Under the pieces are notes generated by a model that had not been told where the DNA came from, searched no databases, and saw only the letters and a program-made list of their open reading frames with translations. The position numbers and the translations under genes were made by a program. This document shows, one piece after another, positions 17,398-26,313 of a DNA stretch of 64,000 nt. The first letter of the stretch is position 1. Each line of letters starts with the position of its first letter. Source of the DNA: Flavobacterium faecale (lineage in GTDB: Bacteria > Bacteroidota > Bacteroidia > Flavobacteriales > Flavobacteriaceae); contig NZ_CP020918.1 of the NCBI RefSeq assembly GCF_003076455.1, positions 1,488,001 to 1,552,000 of the forward strand, read 5' to 3'.

Positions 17398-19332
17398 CTA
17401 ATTAATTTTTTTGGTCGTATCCACTTTCACTTTAGTGGTTTCTTTTTTTACAATCGCCAAAGAATCTTTTGGTGAAGATTCAATAGCAGCAGCTGCTTCC
17501 ATACCGCCTAATTTGGCATATTGATCACGTAAACTGATCCCTAATACTCTTTTTTCTAGATCGACTCGTGTGATTTTTTTTCTCAAATATTTTTCGATCA
17601 TTAAACTAGCGATTGGACCTGCAATTGTTGCTCCATATCCACCATTTTCGACCATGATCGCAATAGCAATTTTGGGATTGTCTTTTGGTGCGAAGGCTAC
17701 AAATATAGAGTGATCTTTCAATTGTACTCTCTTACCACCAATTTTAGCAAAGTTCTCTGCAGTTCCTGTTTTACCACAAATATCGATTCCTTGCACGCGT
17801 AACGAGCTTGCAGTACCGTAGTTGTAAACATCAAACAATCCTTGAATTACAGGCTTAAAATATTTTTTGTCAATAGAAGTGACATGTTTGGTGGTAAATT
17901 TTTTGTCGATGGTACCACCTTTGATTTTCTTGATGATATGAGGGGTGTAGTAATATCCTTCGTTTGCAACGGTAGCAATCATGTTTGATAATTGTATCGG
18001 TGTCATCAACACTTCTCCTTGACCAATGGCATTGGATACAATTGTTGTACTTCTCCAACCACCATTTGGATATATTTTTTTATAAGTTTTAGAGTCGGGA
18101 ACATTTCCTCTTTTACCTGTTGGCAAATCATAGCCCATAAAATCTCCTAGACCAAAACTTTTTAGGTGATTGGCCCAAACATCAACTGCATCTGCAGGTT
18201 TAGGATATTTGTTAATAGTCTTCATGTAGGCAGAAGCAAAATACGTATTACAAGAATTGTAAATACCATTGTTTAATTGATGAGGTCCATAACCATGGCA
18301 AGCCATAAAACGGCCTCTAGCATAACTAAAACCATGATGACATACAAAAGTTGTTTGTTCGTCAATTACCCCTTCCTGCAAAGCAACAAGTCCTGTCAAA
18401 ATTTTGAATGGAGATCCAGGAGGGTATTCGGCTAGTAAACCTCTATCGTAGAGTGGTTTTGCAATCGAATCGTAATACAATAATGTATAATTTTTAGATC
18501 TTTGGCGGCCTACCAAAATAGACGGGTCGTATGACGGAGCGGTTACCAAAGCCAAAATCTCTCCCGTTCTAGGTTCAATAGCAACGATTCCACCGCGTTT
18601 GTTAACCATCAATTGTTCTCCATATCGCTGAATTTCAGCATCAATAGTTAGATTAATGTCTTCACCTTGTACAGCAATGGTATCGTATTTACCTTCTTTG
18701 TACGATCCAATTTGTCTGTTGTATTTGTCTTTTTGAATGTATTTCACACCTTTAATACCGCGTAAAATTTCTTCGTAACTTTCTTCAACTCCTTGTTTAC
18801 CAATCAAATCACCACTGTTGTAGTAGGGGTTTTTGGCAATCAATCGTTCATTTACTTGGGTGATGAATCCAAAAATATTGGCTCCAAAATCAACATCGTA
18901 ATCTCTCAGAGAACGTTTTTGGAAATAGAAACCTTCAAATTTTCTGATTTTTTCTTGAAAAGCAGCAAATTCACTTTTATTCAATTGTGATAGAAATACA
19001 GAGGGTAGTCTAGGGCTGTATACTTTTGCTTTTGCAACTCTTTTTATAAAGTCTTCTTTTTCGATATTTAATAAACCGCAAAATTCAAGGGTATCGATGT
19101 TCTTAATCTCTCTCGGGATAACCATGATGTCATAAGACGCTTGGTTAGAAACTAGTAGCTTGCCGTTTCTGTCAAAGATGTAGCCTCTTTCAGGATAGTC
19201 ATATTGAATTTTTATTGCATTATTCTCCGATTTTAGTTTGAAAGTATCGTTGATTACTTGCAAATAAAATATGCGGATTAGTAGCAATGATGCTGCAATG
19301 ATAATTAATGTAGGCAGCAATAGTTTTCTCAT
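17398..19332 (-). CDS. mrdA: Penicillin-binding protein 2 (elongasome transpeptidase)
   Basis: 644 residues. One N-terminal membrane helix precedes a dimerisation domain and a transpeptidase domain with the three active-site motifs: SPFK (Ser307, Lys310), SCN (360-362) and KTG (521-523). It cross-links peptidoglycan during cell elongation with RodA and is a beta-lactam target. The C-terminal tail is low complexity, rich in Lys and Thr. Starts inside the end of mreD (4-base overlap). Confidence 0.95.
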   Translation of the reverse strand: MRKLLLPTLIIIAASLLLIRIFYLQVINDTFKLKSENNAIKIQYDYPERGYIFDRNGKLLVSNQASYDIMVIPREIKNIDTLEFCGLLNIEKEDFIKRVAKAKVYSPRLPSVFLSQLNKSEFAAFQEKIRKFEGFYFQKRSLRDYDVDFGANIFGFITQVNERLIAKNPYYNSGDLIGKQGVEESYEEILRGIKGVKYIQKDKYNRQIGSYKEGKYDTIAVQGEDINLTIDAEIQRYGEQLMVNKRGGIVAIEPRTGEILALVTAPSYDPSILVGRQRSKNYTLLYYDSIAKPLYDRGLLAEYPPGSPFKILTGLVALQEGVIDEQTTFVCHHGFSYARGRFMACHGYGPHQLNNGIYNSCNTYFASAYMKTINKYPKPADAVDVWANHLKSFGLGDFMGYDLPTGKRGNVPDSKTYKKIYPNGGWRSTTIVSNAIGQGEVLMTPIQLSNMIATVANEGYYYTPHIIKKIKGGTIDKKFTTKHVTSIDKKYFKPVIQGLFDVYNYGTASSLRVQGIDICGKTGTAENFAKIGGKRVQLKDHSIFVAFAPKDNPKIAIAIMVENGGYGATIAGPIASLMIEKYLRKKITRVDLEKRVLGISLRDQYAKLGGMEAAAAIESSPKDSLAIVKKETTKVKVDTTKKIN

Positions 19333-19835
19333 CGTTTGACTGGCTTAATAAGGTAAATTATAATAATACAACTTAGTATTGTGAATATTGAACTCAGTAA
19401 AGTTCGTAATAATATGTCTAAAATAAAATTCACTTGAAAGGCTTCTAAGATAAACAGTGTAATATGATGGATTAATACTGCTAATAATATAAAAGAAAAC
19501 CGTTCGGGTGTGAGTGAATCATTTATTTTGATTGTTTGGTATTCATAACTGACACCAAACGAAAATTTAAAAATATAAGGTCTCAAATAGGCAAGGACAA
19601 TACACGCAGTTGCATGGATACCCCCAGAATTTGAAAAAAGGTCCATTGTCAATCCTAGTAAAAAACTAGCTAGTAGTAGTCCTGATTTATTTCCGTTTAC
19701 TGGATAAAGGATAATGAATAAGATATAAGGCAATGGCATGATGAAGCCCAAAAATGTCATATTATTGAATATAACAATTTGAACGGCTAACAATAATATA
19801 AACCGAAAAATATTGACTAACAAAGAGCTATTCAT
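19329..19835 (-). CDS. mreD: Rod shape-determining protein MreD
   Basis: 168-residue hydrophobic protein with five or six predicted helices. Little sequence is conserved in MreD proteins, so the call rests on size, hydrophobic pattern (PLPYILFIILYPVNGNKSG, GLTMDLFSNSGGIHATACI) and position between mreC and PBP2, overlapping both neighbours (8 and 4 bases). It is an elongasome membrane component. Confidence 0.88.
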   Translation of the reverse strand: MNSSLLVNIFRFILLLAVQIVIFNNMTFLGFIMPLPYILFIILYPVNGNKSGLLLASFLLGLTMDLFSNSGGIHATACIVLAYLRPYIFKFSFGVSYEYQTIKINDSLTPERFSFILLAVLIHHITLFILEAFQVNFILDILLRTLLSSIFTILSCIIIIYLIKPVKR

Positions 19836-20655
19836 CTTTTTTGTTTTGGTTTTCTAGAGTATTAAGTTCCTCTCGGTTTTTGCTTTTAATAATATAAACG
19901 TGACCTAAATTGGTCATGTCATTAAAAAGTTTAACGTTCAAGGTGTAATAGTTGGTTTGATTGTCAATGTAAATTTTGTCAATGGTTCCAATATTGATGT
20001 TCTCAGGAAAAATAACAGATTGACCACCGGTTACAATTGTATCTCCTTTTCGAACAGAAGCCAAACGAGGTACATCAATAAGTTGTACAAAACCAGTACT
20101 TTTTCCGTTCCAAATTAAAGAACCAAAGTGACTTGATTTTTTAACTTTTGCATTTATTTGAGATTTTGTATTCAAAACACTGATTACAGTAGCGTAGTTT
20201 GGAGACGTTTTGTCTACAATACCTACAATCCCCAAATTATTGATAACACCCATATCGGTTTCAACACCTTTAAGTGAACCCGAATTTATTGTTATAAAAT
20301 TCTCATGAACGTTGTATGAATTGTGGATTACTTTCGAAACTAAGATATCATCAGGTGCAACACCTTTTAAGTCTTCGATTTTCTTAATTTCAGTAGTATC
20401 TTTAGTTTTGAATAAGATACTTTTGAGTCGTGCGTTCTCAAGTGCTAAAGCCTCATTTTGAGTTTGTAGATTCAAATATTCACTTACATTGTTGATCTTT
20501 TCATAAACACCTCCGGTAACAAAATTAGCAGAACTGATGATTCTACTCTTGTGGTACGAGTGTGATTGAATAGTAAGCGATAACGAAATGCATATTAACA
20601 GCAAAAACAGTAGTCTATTACTGTTTTTGAATATAAAATTGAAAATTTGCTGCAT
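19828..20655 (-). CDS. mreC: Rod shape-determining protein MreC
   Basis: 275 residues. A single N-terminal transmembrane helix is followed by a coiled coil (about residues 55-85, NEALALENARLKS) and the MreC beta-domain (SGSLKGVETDMGVINNLGIVG, LIDVPRLASVRKGDTIVTGG). MreC is periplasmic and links MreB filaments to PBP2. It lies 92 bases after mreB, a spacer that contains a hairpin, and overlaps mreD. Confidence 0.93.
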   Translation of the reverse strand: MQQIFNFIFKNSNRLLFLLLICISLSLTIQSHSYHKSRIISSANFVTGGVYEKINNVSEYLNLQTQNEALALENARLKSILFKTKDTTEIKKIEDLKGVAPDDILVSKVIHNSYNVHENFITINSGSLKGVETDMGVINNLGIVGIVDKTSPNYATVISVLNTKSQINAKVKKSSHFGSLIWNGKSTGFVQLIDVPRLASVRKGDTIVTGGQSVIFPENINIGTIDKIYIDNQTNYYTLNVKLFNDMTNLGHVYIIKSKNREELNTLENQNKKDE

Positions 20656-20690
20656 TTATTATTTGATTATGTGTTTCAAAATAGGCCTAC

Positions 20691-20733
20691 TACCTGATTT
20701 TTGATTGTTGTAAAACAGGACAAAAATCAGGTA
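20691..20733 (-). other. Inverted repeat between mreB and mreC
   Basis: Perfect 13-bp inverted repeat (TACCTGATTTTTG / CAAAAATCAGGTA; arms 20691-20703 and 20721-20733, 17-base loop) in the mreB-mreC spacer. No T run follows in the transcription direction, so it is more likely an mRNA stability or processing structure or partial attenuator than a full terminator. Confidence 0.6.
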
Positions 20734-20747
20734 CAGATCCGAAAGTC

Positions 20748-21776
20748 TTACTTAATTAAGATACTTTTGAATTTACCAATGTTTTTTAGTGCCATTCCTG
20801 TTCCACGAACAACAGCTCTTAATGGATCTTCGGCAATATAAACTGGTAAATCTGTTTTTTGAGAAATACGTTTGTCCAAACCTCTTAACATCGATCCACC
20901 ACCAGCTAAGTAAATACCTGTGTTGTAAATATCTGCAGCCAATTCTGGAGGAGTCTGAGACAATGTTTCCATAACAGCATCTTCAATTCTTTGAATAGAT
21001 TTGTCTAACGCTTTTGCAATCTCTCTGTACGATACTTCAACTTGTTTTGGTTTCCCAGTAAGCAAATCTCTACCTTGTACAGACATATCTTCAGGAGGCG
21101 TTTCTAGATCTTCAATCGCAGCTCCAATTTGGATTTTTATTTTTTCAGCAGTACTTTCGCCTACAAAAAGGTTATGTTGTGTACGCATGTAATATACGAT
21201 GTCATTTGTGAAAACATCACCTGCAATTTTTACAGATTTATCACAAACAATACCACCTAGGGCAATAACTGCAATTTCAGTAGTACCACCACCTATATCT
21301 ACAATCATGTTACCTTTTGGTTGCATAATATCGATACCGATACCAATTGCTGCAGCCATAGGTTCGTGAATTAGGTAAACTTCTTTACCGTTTACACGCT
21401 CACATGATTCTTTTACCGCTCTCATTTCCACCTCTGTAATTCCAGAAGGGATACATACCACCATGCGCAAAGCTGGTGTGAACATTTTTTTCTTCAAAGC
21501 AGGAATGCTTCGAATGAACATGCTAATCATTTTTTCTGATGCATCAAAATCTGCAATTACACCATCTTTCAATGGACGAATTGTTTTGATATTTTCATGC
21601 GTCTTACCTTGCATTAAATTCGCTTCTTTTCCTACAGCAATTATTTTGCCAGAAATTCTGTCGCGGGCAACTATAGATGGACTATCAATAACGACTTTGT
21701 CATTATGGATGATTAAAGTATTAGCGGTACCAAGATCTATCGCAATATCCTCGGTCATGAAATCAAAAAATCCCAT
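20748..21776 (-). CDS. mreB: Actin-like rod shape-determining protein MreB
   Basis: 342 residues of the actin/MreB fold: phosphate-1 motif DLGTANTLI near residues 15-23, connecting regions LIHEPMAAAIGIGIDI and DIGGGTTEIAVIALGG, and adenosine motif GIYLAGGGSMLRGLD. MreB polymerises under the inner membrane and directs lateral-wall synthesis. First gene of the shape operon; its -7 box overlaps the end of purH, so it can be transcribed independently. Confidence 0.97.
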   Translation of the reverse strand: MGFFDFMTEDIAIDLGTANTLIIHNDKVVIDSPSIVARDRISGKIIAVGKEANLMQGKTHENIKTIRPLKDGVIADFDASEKMISMFIRSIPALKKKMFTPALRMVVCIPSGITEVEMRAVKESCERVNGKEVYLIHEPMAAAIGIGIDIMQPKGNMIVDIGGGTTEIAVIALGGIVCDKSVKIAGDVFTNDIVYYMRTQHNLFVGESTAEKIKIQIGAAIEDLETPPEDMSVQGRDLLTGKPKQVEVSYREIAKALDKSIQRIEDAVMETLSQTPPELAADIYNTGIYLAGGGSMLRGLDKRISQKTDLPVYIAEDPLRAVVRGTGMALKNIGKFKSILIK

Positions 21777-21815
21777 AAATTATTTTGGGTTAAAAGTTAT
21801 AAATTTAATCGCGCA

Positions 21816-21823
21816 CAAAGTTA
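21816..21823 (-). promoter_or_regulatory. -7 promoter box of mreB (TAACTTTG)
   Basis: On the minus strand TAACTTTG fits TAnnTTTG, about 40 bases upstream of mreB, just past the purH stop. No TTG at standard spacing. Confidence 0.5.
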
Positions 21824-21829
21824 AACAAA

Positions 21830-23356
21830 TTAATGTTTGAAATGACGTGTTCCTGTAAATACCATTGCCAAATTATTTTCATTGCAATAGTCTATACTTA
21901 AACCGTCTTTTATTGAACCTCCTGGTTGTATTACTGCAGTTATTCCAGCTTCTTTTGCTAGGGCTACACAATCAGGAAATGGGAAGAATGCATCACTTGC
22001 CATTGAGGCACCAGTTAGATCAAATCCAAAGTGTTTTGCTTTTTCAACTGCTTGAAGTAGAGCGTCTACTCTTGATGTTTGACCAGTTCCTGAGGATAAT
22101 AATGTTCCGTTTTTTGCAAAAACAATCGTATTTGATTTTGTGTTTTTACAAATTTTCGAAGCAAAAATTAAATCTTCGATCTCTTGTTCCGTTGGGCTTG
22201 TAGTGGTAACGGTTTTCAAGTCTTCTTTATTGTCTGTAATAGTATTTCTATCTTGAATTAATAAACCATTCAAACAAGTACGCACTTGACGGTTAGGTAA
22301 TTCTACTTCGTTTTGAATAAGAATAATTCTGTTTTTCTTTTCTTGTAGAATAGCCAAAGCTTCATAATCATATAATGGTGCTATTACTACTTCACAAAAT
22401 AATTTATTGATTTCCATAGCAGTTGCTACATCAATTGTTTTGTTTGAAATCAAAACACCACCAAATGCAGATGTTGGATCACAAGCCAAAGCGGCATTGT
22501 AGGCTTCTTCAATAGTATCTCTTGATGCCAATCCGCAAGCGTTGTTATGTTTTAGGATGGCAAAAGTAGGACCGTCCATTTTAAATTCGTTAATCAAATT
22601 TACTGCTGCATCAACATCTAGTAAATTGTTGTATGATAATTCTTTACCGTGTAATTTGGTAAACATAGCTTCAAAATCTCCAAAGAAAAATCCTTTTTGG
22701 TGTGGGTTTTCGCCGTAACGTAACACTTGACCGTTTGCAACACTTTCTTTATAAAATGTTTCGTCTGTGTTGAAGTAATTAAAGATTGCTCCATCATAAT
22801 GTGAGGAAACATGAAATGCTTTCGATGCCAAAAGTTTTCTGTTTTCTAAAGTTGTTCCTCCTTCTTGAGTACTAATCATATCCAAAAACAAACTATAGTC
22901 ATCAACCGATGCTACAATTACAGTGTCTTTGAAGTTTTTTGCAGCAGCACGAATTAAAGAAATTCCACCAATGTCAATTTTTTCAATAATATCTGCTTCG
23001 CTTGCTCCAGAAGCTACTGTTTTTTCGAATGGGTATAAATCAACAATAACCAAGTCCAATTGCGGAATGTTGTATTCTTTCATTTGTGCAACATCACCTT
23101 CGTGATCTTGTCTGTTCAAAATCCCCCCAAAAACTTTTGGGTGTAATGTTTTTACTCTTCCACCTAATATAGATGGGTATGAGGTCACATCTTCAACTGG
23201 TACAACCGGAATTCCTAGGTTTTTGATAAAGTCTTCTGTTCCTCCTGTAGAATATAAGGTTACATTTTGACTGTGTAGTTGTCGTACTATAGGTTCTAAA
23301 CCCTCTTTAGAAAAAACCGAAATTAACGCAGATTGTATTGTTTTAGTTGTGCTCAT
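21830..23356 (-). CDS. purH: Bifunctional AICAR formyltransferase/IMP cyclohydrolase
   Basis: 508 residues. The N-terminal IMP cyclohydrolase (MGS-like fold) runs from ALISVFSKEGLEPIVRQL and STGGTEDFIKNLGIPV. The AICAR transformylase domain (from about residue 200) includes LRYGENPHQKGFFFG, ILKHNNACGLA and AFGGVLISN; the C-terminal half has GQTSRVDAL and ASDAFFPFPDCV. It performs the last two steps of purine synthesis to IMP. A -7 box lies at 23379-23386. Confidence 0.97.
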   Translation of the reverse strand: MSTTKTIQSALISVFSKEGLEPIVRQLHSQNVTLYSTGGTEDFIKNLGIPVVPVEDVTSYPSILGGRVKTLHPKVFGGILNRQDHEGDVAQMKEYNIPQLDLVIVDLYPFEKTVASGASEADIIEKIDIGGISLIRAAAKNFKDTVIVASVDDYSLFLDMISTQEGGTTLENRKLLASKAFHVSSHYDGAIFNYFNTDETFYKESVANGQVLRYGENPHQKGFFFGDFEAMFTKLHGKELSYNNLLDVDAAVNLINEFKMDGPTFAILKHNNACGLASRDTIEEAYNAALACDPTSAFGGVLISNKTIDVATAMEINKLFCEVVIAPLYDYEALAILQEKKNRIILIQNEVELPNRQVRTCLNGLLIQDRNTITDNKEDLKTVTTTSPTEQEIEDLIFASKICKNTKSNTIVFAKNGTLLSSGTGQTSRVDALLQAVEKAKHFGFDLTGASMASDAFFPFPDCVALAKEAGITAVIQPGGSIKDGLSIDYCNENNLAMVFTGTRHFKH

Positions 23357-23378
23357 GTTGTGATATAGTTATAAAGTG

Positions 23379-23386
23379 CAAAAATA
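23379..23386 (-). promoter_or_regulatory. -7 promoter box of purH (TATTTTTG)
   Basis: Minus-strand TATTTTTG, a TAnnTTTG match, 22 bases upstream of the purH start. Confidence 0.5.
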
Positions 23387-23553
23387 GTTTTTTAAACTGA
23401 AAATTAAGCTATTTGAAAAAGAGATAATTTAGATTTTAGCGTTAATTGGCTTAACATTGGTAAAAATGTGCTCGTAATGAAGCTTGTTTTTTCAAAATAT
23501 TAGGTTTTTGCAGATTAATGTTGGAATTTTACTTAATAGAAAATTCAAAAAAA

Positions 23554-24804
23554 ATGCGTTTATATTTTCGATTATTAAAAGAGAGTTTTGCTTTTGCTGT
23601 TCATGCGTTGACCAATAATAAACTACGAACTTTATTGTCTTTATTAGGAGTGACTATCGGAATTTTTTCGATAATTGCTGTTTTAGCAGCTGTTGATTCT
23701 TTAGATCGAAAAATAACAAGTGACTTGAGCAGTTTGGATAAAAATACTATTTATCTAATGCGTTTTTCTTTTGGTCCATCTGAAATTCCAAAGTGGAAAA
23801 GAGAACAGTTTCCGGGTGTTAAATATGATGAGTATGTGTATTTAAAAAATACTTTGACCAATACGCAAGTTGTGGCCTACCAAATGTTTGTGGGTAAAGA
23901 ATTGATAAAACATGACGATAAAACGGCTACAGATGTAAATGTTGTTCCCGTTTCTTCAGAGTTTATTGATATTCAAGGGTTAGCTTTCGATAAAGGTCGT
24001 TTTTATAATGAATCTGAATCGAATTCAGGAAAAGCTGTAATTGTGCTCGGGTACGAAATTGCAATTTCGTTGTTTGAGTCTCAAAATCCTATCGGAAAAA
24101 ATGTTAGGCTATACGGTCAGCGTTTTACTGTAATTGGCGTTTTACAAAAAAAGGGAGAGGGGTTGTTTGGAGATAGTAATGATACATCGGTTTATTTACC
24201 AGTTAATTTCATTCGAAGAATGTATGGTGATAATAATGATGCTATGACACCGGTTATAATTTTAAAACCAGCCAAAGGTGTAGATATGGATGCCTACAAA
24301 GCAGAATTAACCGGAAAGCTACGCAGTTTTAGAGGGATGAAAGATGGTCAAATCGACAATTTCTTTATCAATGTATTCTCTGGTTTCACCAATTTGATTG
24401 ATGGTATTATAAGTCAAATGAATGTAATGGGATGGATTATCAGTGGGTTTTCATTACTAGTGGGGGGCTTTGGTATCGCCAACATTATGTTTGTATCAGT
24501 AAAGGAGCGAACCAATTTAATCGGAATACAGAAGTCGCTTGGAGCCAAAAATCATTTTATTTTATTTCAGTTTTTGTTCGAATCAATTATACTTTCTGTT
24601 ATTGGAGGAGTTATTGGATTGTTGTTTGTTTTTATAATGTCAATCGTTGCAACCAAATTAGCCGATTTTGAATTTGTTCTCAGCTACGGAAACGTATTTT
24701 TGGGTACTTTTTTAGCCGCAATCATTGGGCTTATTGCTGGTATTATTCCCGCAATTAGTGCCTCTCGTTTGGACCCTGTTGAAGCTATTCGAACAGGTAT
24801 GTAA
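23554..24804 (+). CDS. ABC transporter permease (MacB/FtsX type)
   Basis: 416 residues from MRLYFRLLKESFAFA; an upstream in-frame ATG at 23518 adds an unlikely polar leader. Architecture: first helix (LRTLLSLLGVTIGIFSIIAV), a periplasmic MacB core of about 220 residues, then three FtsX helices (IISGFSLLVGGFGIANIMFVSVKERT; SIILSVIGGVIGLLF; GTFLAAIIGLIAGIIPA) and the ending LDPVEAIRTGM. Such permeases drive export or lipoprotein-related work with an ATPase. No ATPase gene is adjacent here. Confidence 0.9.
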   Translation: MRLYFRLLKESFAFAVHALTNNKLRTLLSLLGVTIGIFSIIAVLAAVDSLDRKITSDLSSLDKNTIYLMRFSFGPSEIPKWKREQFPGVKYDEYVYLKNTLTNTQVVAYQMFVGKELIKHDDKTATDVNVVPVSSEFIDIQGLAFDKGRFYNESESNSGKAVIVLGYEIAISLFESQNPIGKNVRLYGQRFTVIGVLQKKGEGLFGDSNDTSVYLPVNFIRRMYGDNNDAMTPVIILKPAKGVDMDAYKAELTGKLRSFRGMKDGQIDNFFINVFSGFTNLIDGIISQMNVMGWIISGFSLLVGGFGIANIMFVSVKERTNLIGIQKSLGAKNHFILFQFLFESIILSVIGGVIGLLFVFIMSIVATKLADFEFVLSYGNVFLGTFLAAIIGLIAGIIPAISASRLDPVEAIRTGM

Positions 24805-24910
24805 TTGTGATGGACTAAGTAAAGTTTTTTTAGTTCTGTTTGTCTGTGAACTTGAAAGAAGCGAGTCAATAGAAGTTCAGCATAATTGAGATTCAGTAAA
24901 TACAAAATCA

Positions 24911-25381
24911 ATGAGTGTAAAAAATTCACTTAAAATAAATAGCTTAGGGTATTATCAAGTTATTGGTGGAATAGTTGGAATAGGTAGCACAATGAGGTTT
25001 CTTCCAAACTTTGCTATAATTCATGCTGGCATTGCTCTATTGTTTGGCGCAATTTTTATTATGTATGGTTTTTCTATATTCTGTGGGTATTTATTACTCA
25101 AAAATCGATATAATGAAGATTTAAAATTTTCTACTTATAATCAATTTATTCAGGTTGTTGGTTTTTGAATTTTAGGGTATGCATTTCATTTTACAGCTGG
25201 AGTATATGGTGGTGTCAAGTTAAATTTAGAAAATGATTCAACTCTTACTTTTATATTTGGTCATAGTATGGCTTGGATAGAAATGAATCCTATTGGTCAA
25301 CTCGCAGAAATTTCTATTAACTTTATTGCGCTATTTTTATTAAATTTAATTCAACATATTAAAGCTGAGTTAGAATTATGA
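24911..25381 (+). pseudogene. Membrane protein gene interrupted by an in-frame TGA
   Basis: A 156-codon frame encoding a hydrophobic protein of about four helices, broken only by TGA at 25166-25168 (codon 86). The first part reads MSVKNSLKINSLGYYQVIGG... to QVVGF. After TGA the same frame continues ILGYAFHFTAGVYGGVKLN... to a TGA at 25379-25381, keeping membrane-protein character. One base change (TGG to TGA) would explain it. No homologue recognised. Alternatives are a short functional 85-residue product, read-through or a sequencing error; selenocysteine is unlikely. Confidence 0.6.
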
Positions 25382-25520
25382 AGTTCTAATTGATAAAGAA
25401 ATCTCTAAATTTAATTATTTTCTTTTAGGTGTTTAAATTTCCTAAATAATTCATGTCACTTGACTTTTATATGGAGTTATTTAAAACGATTAAATAGTTG
25501 TTGTTGCAGTCAGTAAGTCA

Positions 25521-26111
25521 TTAGTTGGGACTGCTTTCAATCCGGCTACTATCTTCTCTCATAGAGTCGACAAGTTTAGTTTCATGTACTACTGTCATGA
25601 TACGCTGGTTTGCATTTCGATTTAATGTTATAATTCGTAGATCTCCAGAATAGTGCAGGTAAAATAAATAATTTTCATTTTCATCAATAAAATTAAAATC
25701 AAAAAAACCTGAATCACAGCGGGTTAAAATATAAAAATTTTCTATAAAAGTTTCAAATTCGGCATTATTAACTTTGACGCCGCCATTATATTTATTTTTT
25801 ATTTTATGCTCAGAGAAATAATTTACAGCTTTAATTAACGGTATGAAATCTTTTCTGTTTTTGGTGAAGTTGGAAATCCATTGTTGATTACTTTCTCTTA
25901 GAAAAATCAAGTTTTTAATATTCAATTTTTCAATTAGAGATACAATTTCGGAAACTAAAATTTTTTCATTACTTTCTTGTAGTTCCAACCAAAATAGTGA
26001 ATTTATGTCGGGATAATAATAAATTTCCGTGTCGTTTTCTTCATTATATTTGGACAGAGGTAGTTTGCCATATTGCATTACACATGTGTCTCGAGATATT
26101 CTTTTAATCAT
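25521..26111 (-). CDS. Orphan hypothetical protein
   Basis: 196 residues, soluble, no signal peptide, no family recognised. It begins MIKRISRDTCVMQYGKLPLS and is rich in Asn, Glu, Lys and aromatic residues. Aromatic clusters are near YYYPDINSLFWLEL and SGFFDFNFIDENENYLFYLH. It sits next to the broken membrane-protein gene in a small AT-rich accessory stretch with no operon partner. Function unknown. Confidence 0.65.
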   Translation of the reverse strand: MIKRISRDTCVMQYGKLPLSKYNEENDTEIYYYPDINSLFWLELQESNEKILVSEIVSLIEKLNIKNLIFLRESNQQWISNFTKNRKDFIPLIKAVNYFSEHKIKNKYNGGVKVNNAEFETFIENFYILTRCDSGFFDFNFIDENENYLFYLHYSGDLRIITLNRNANQRIMTVVHETKLVDSMREDSSRIESSPN

Positions 26112-26240
26112 CTTTTATCAATTTTGATAATTTTAATCATTAAAGCTAGTTGACGATTGGATATAAATCCCACCATAAATAGTTCGCCATTAACTTTAAT
26201 TAAATTTTCAGAACGGTATAATTTGTTTCTCTTTCGATCT

Positions 26241-26288
26241 AAAACAAAAAAAACTAATCATTCAATTTTTATATCGAATGATTAGTTT
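26241..26288 (-). terminator. Terminator of the dicarboxylate symporter gene
   Basis: Perfect 13-bp inverted repeat (arms 26251-26263 and 26276-26288, 12-base loop) downstream of the minus-strand symporter gene, followed in that direction by a T-rich run (complement of 26241-26250). Confidence 0.85.
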
Positions 26289-26313
26289 ACATATTTTTAG
26301 CAAAATGAATAGT

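Noticed and set aside
25166..25168. Selenocysteine at the in-frame TGA
   Set aside because: No SECIS-like hairpin recognised directly downstream, no selenoprotein family resemblance, and a TGG to TGA change is simpler.
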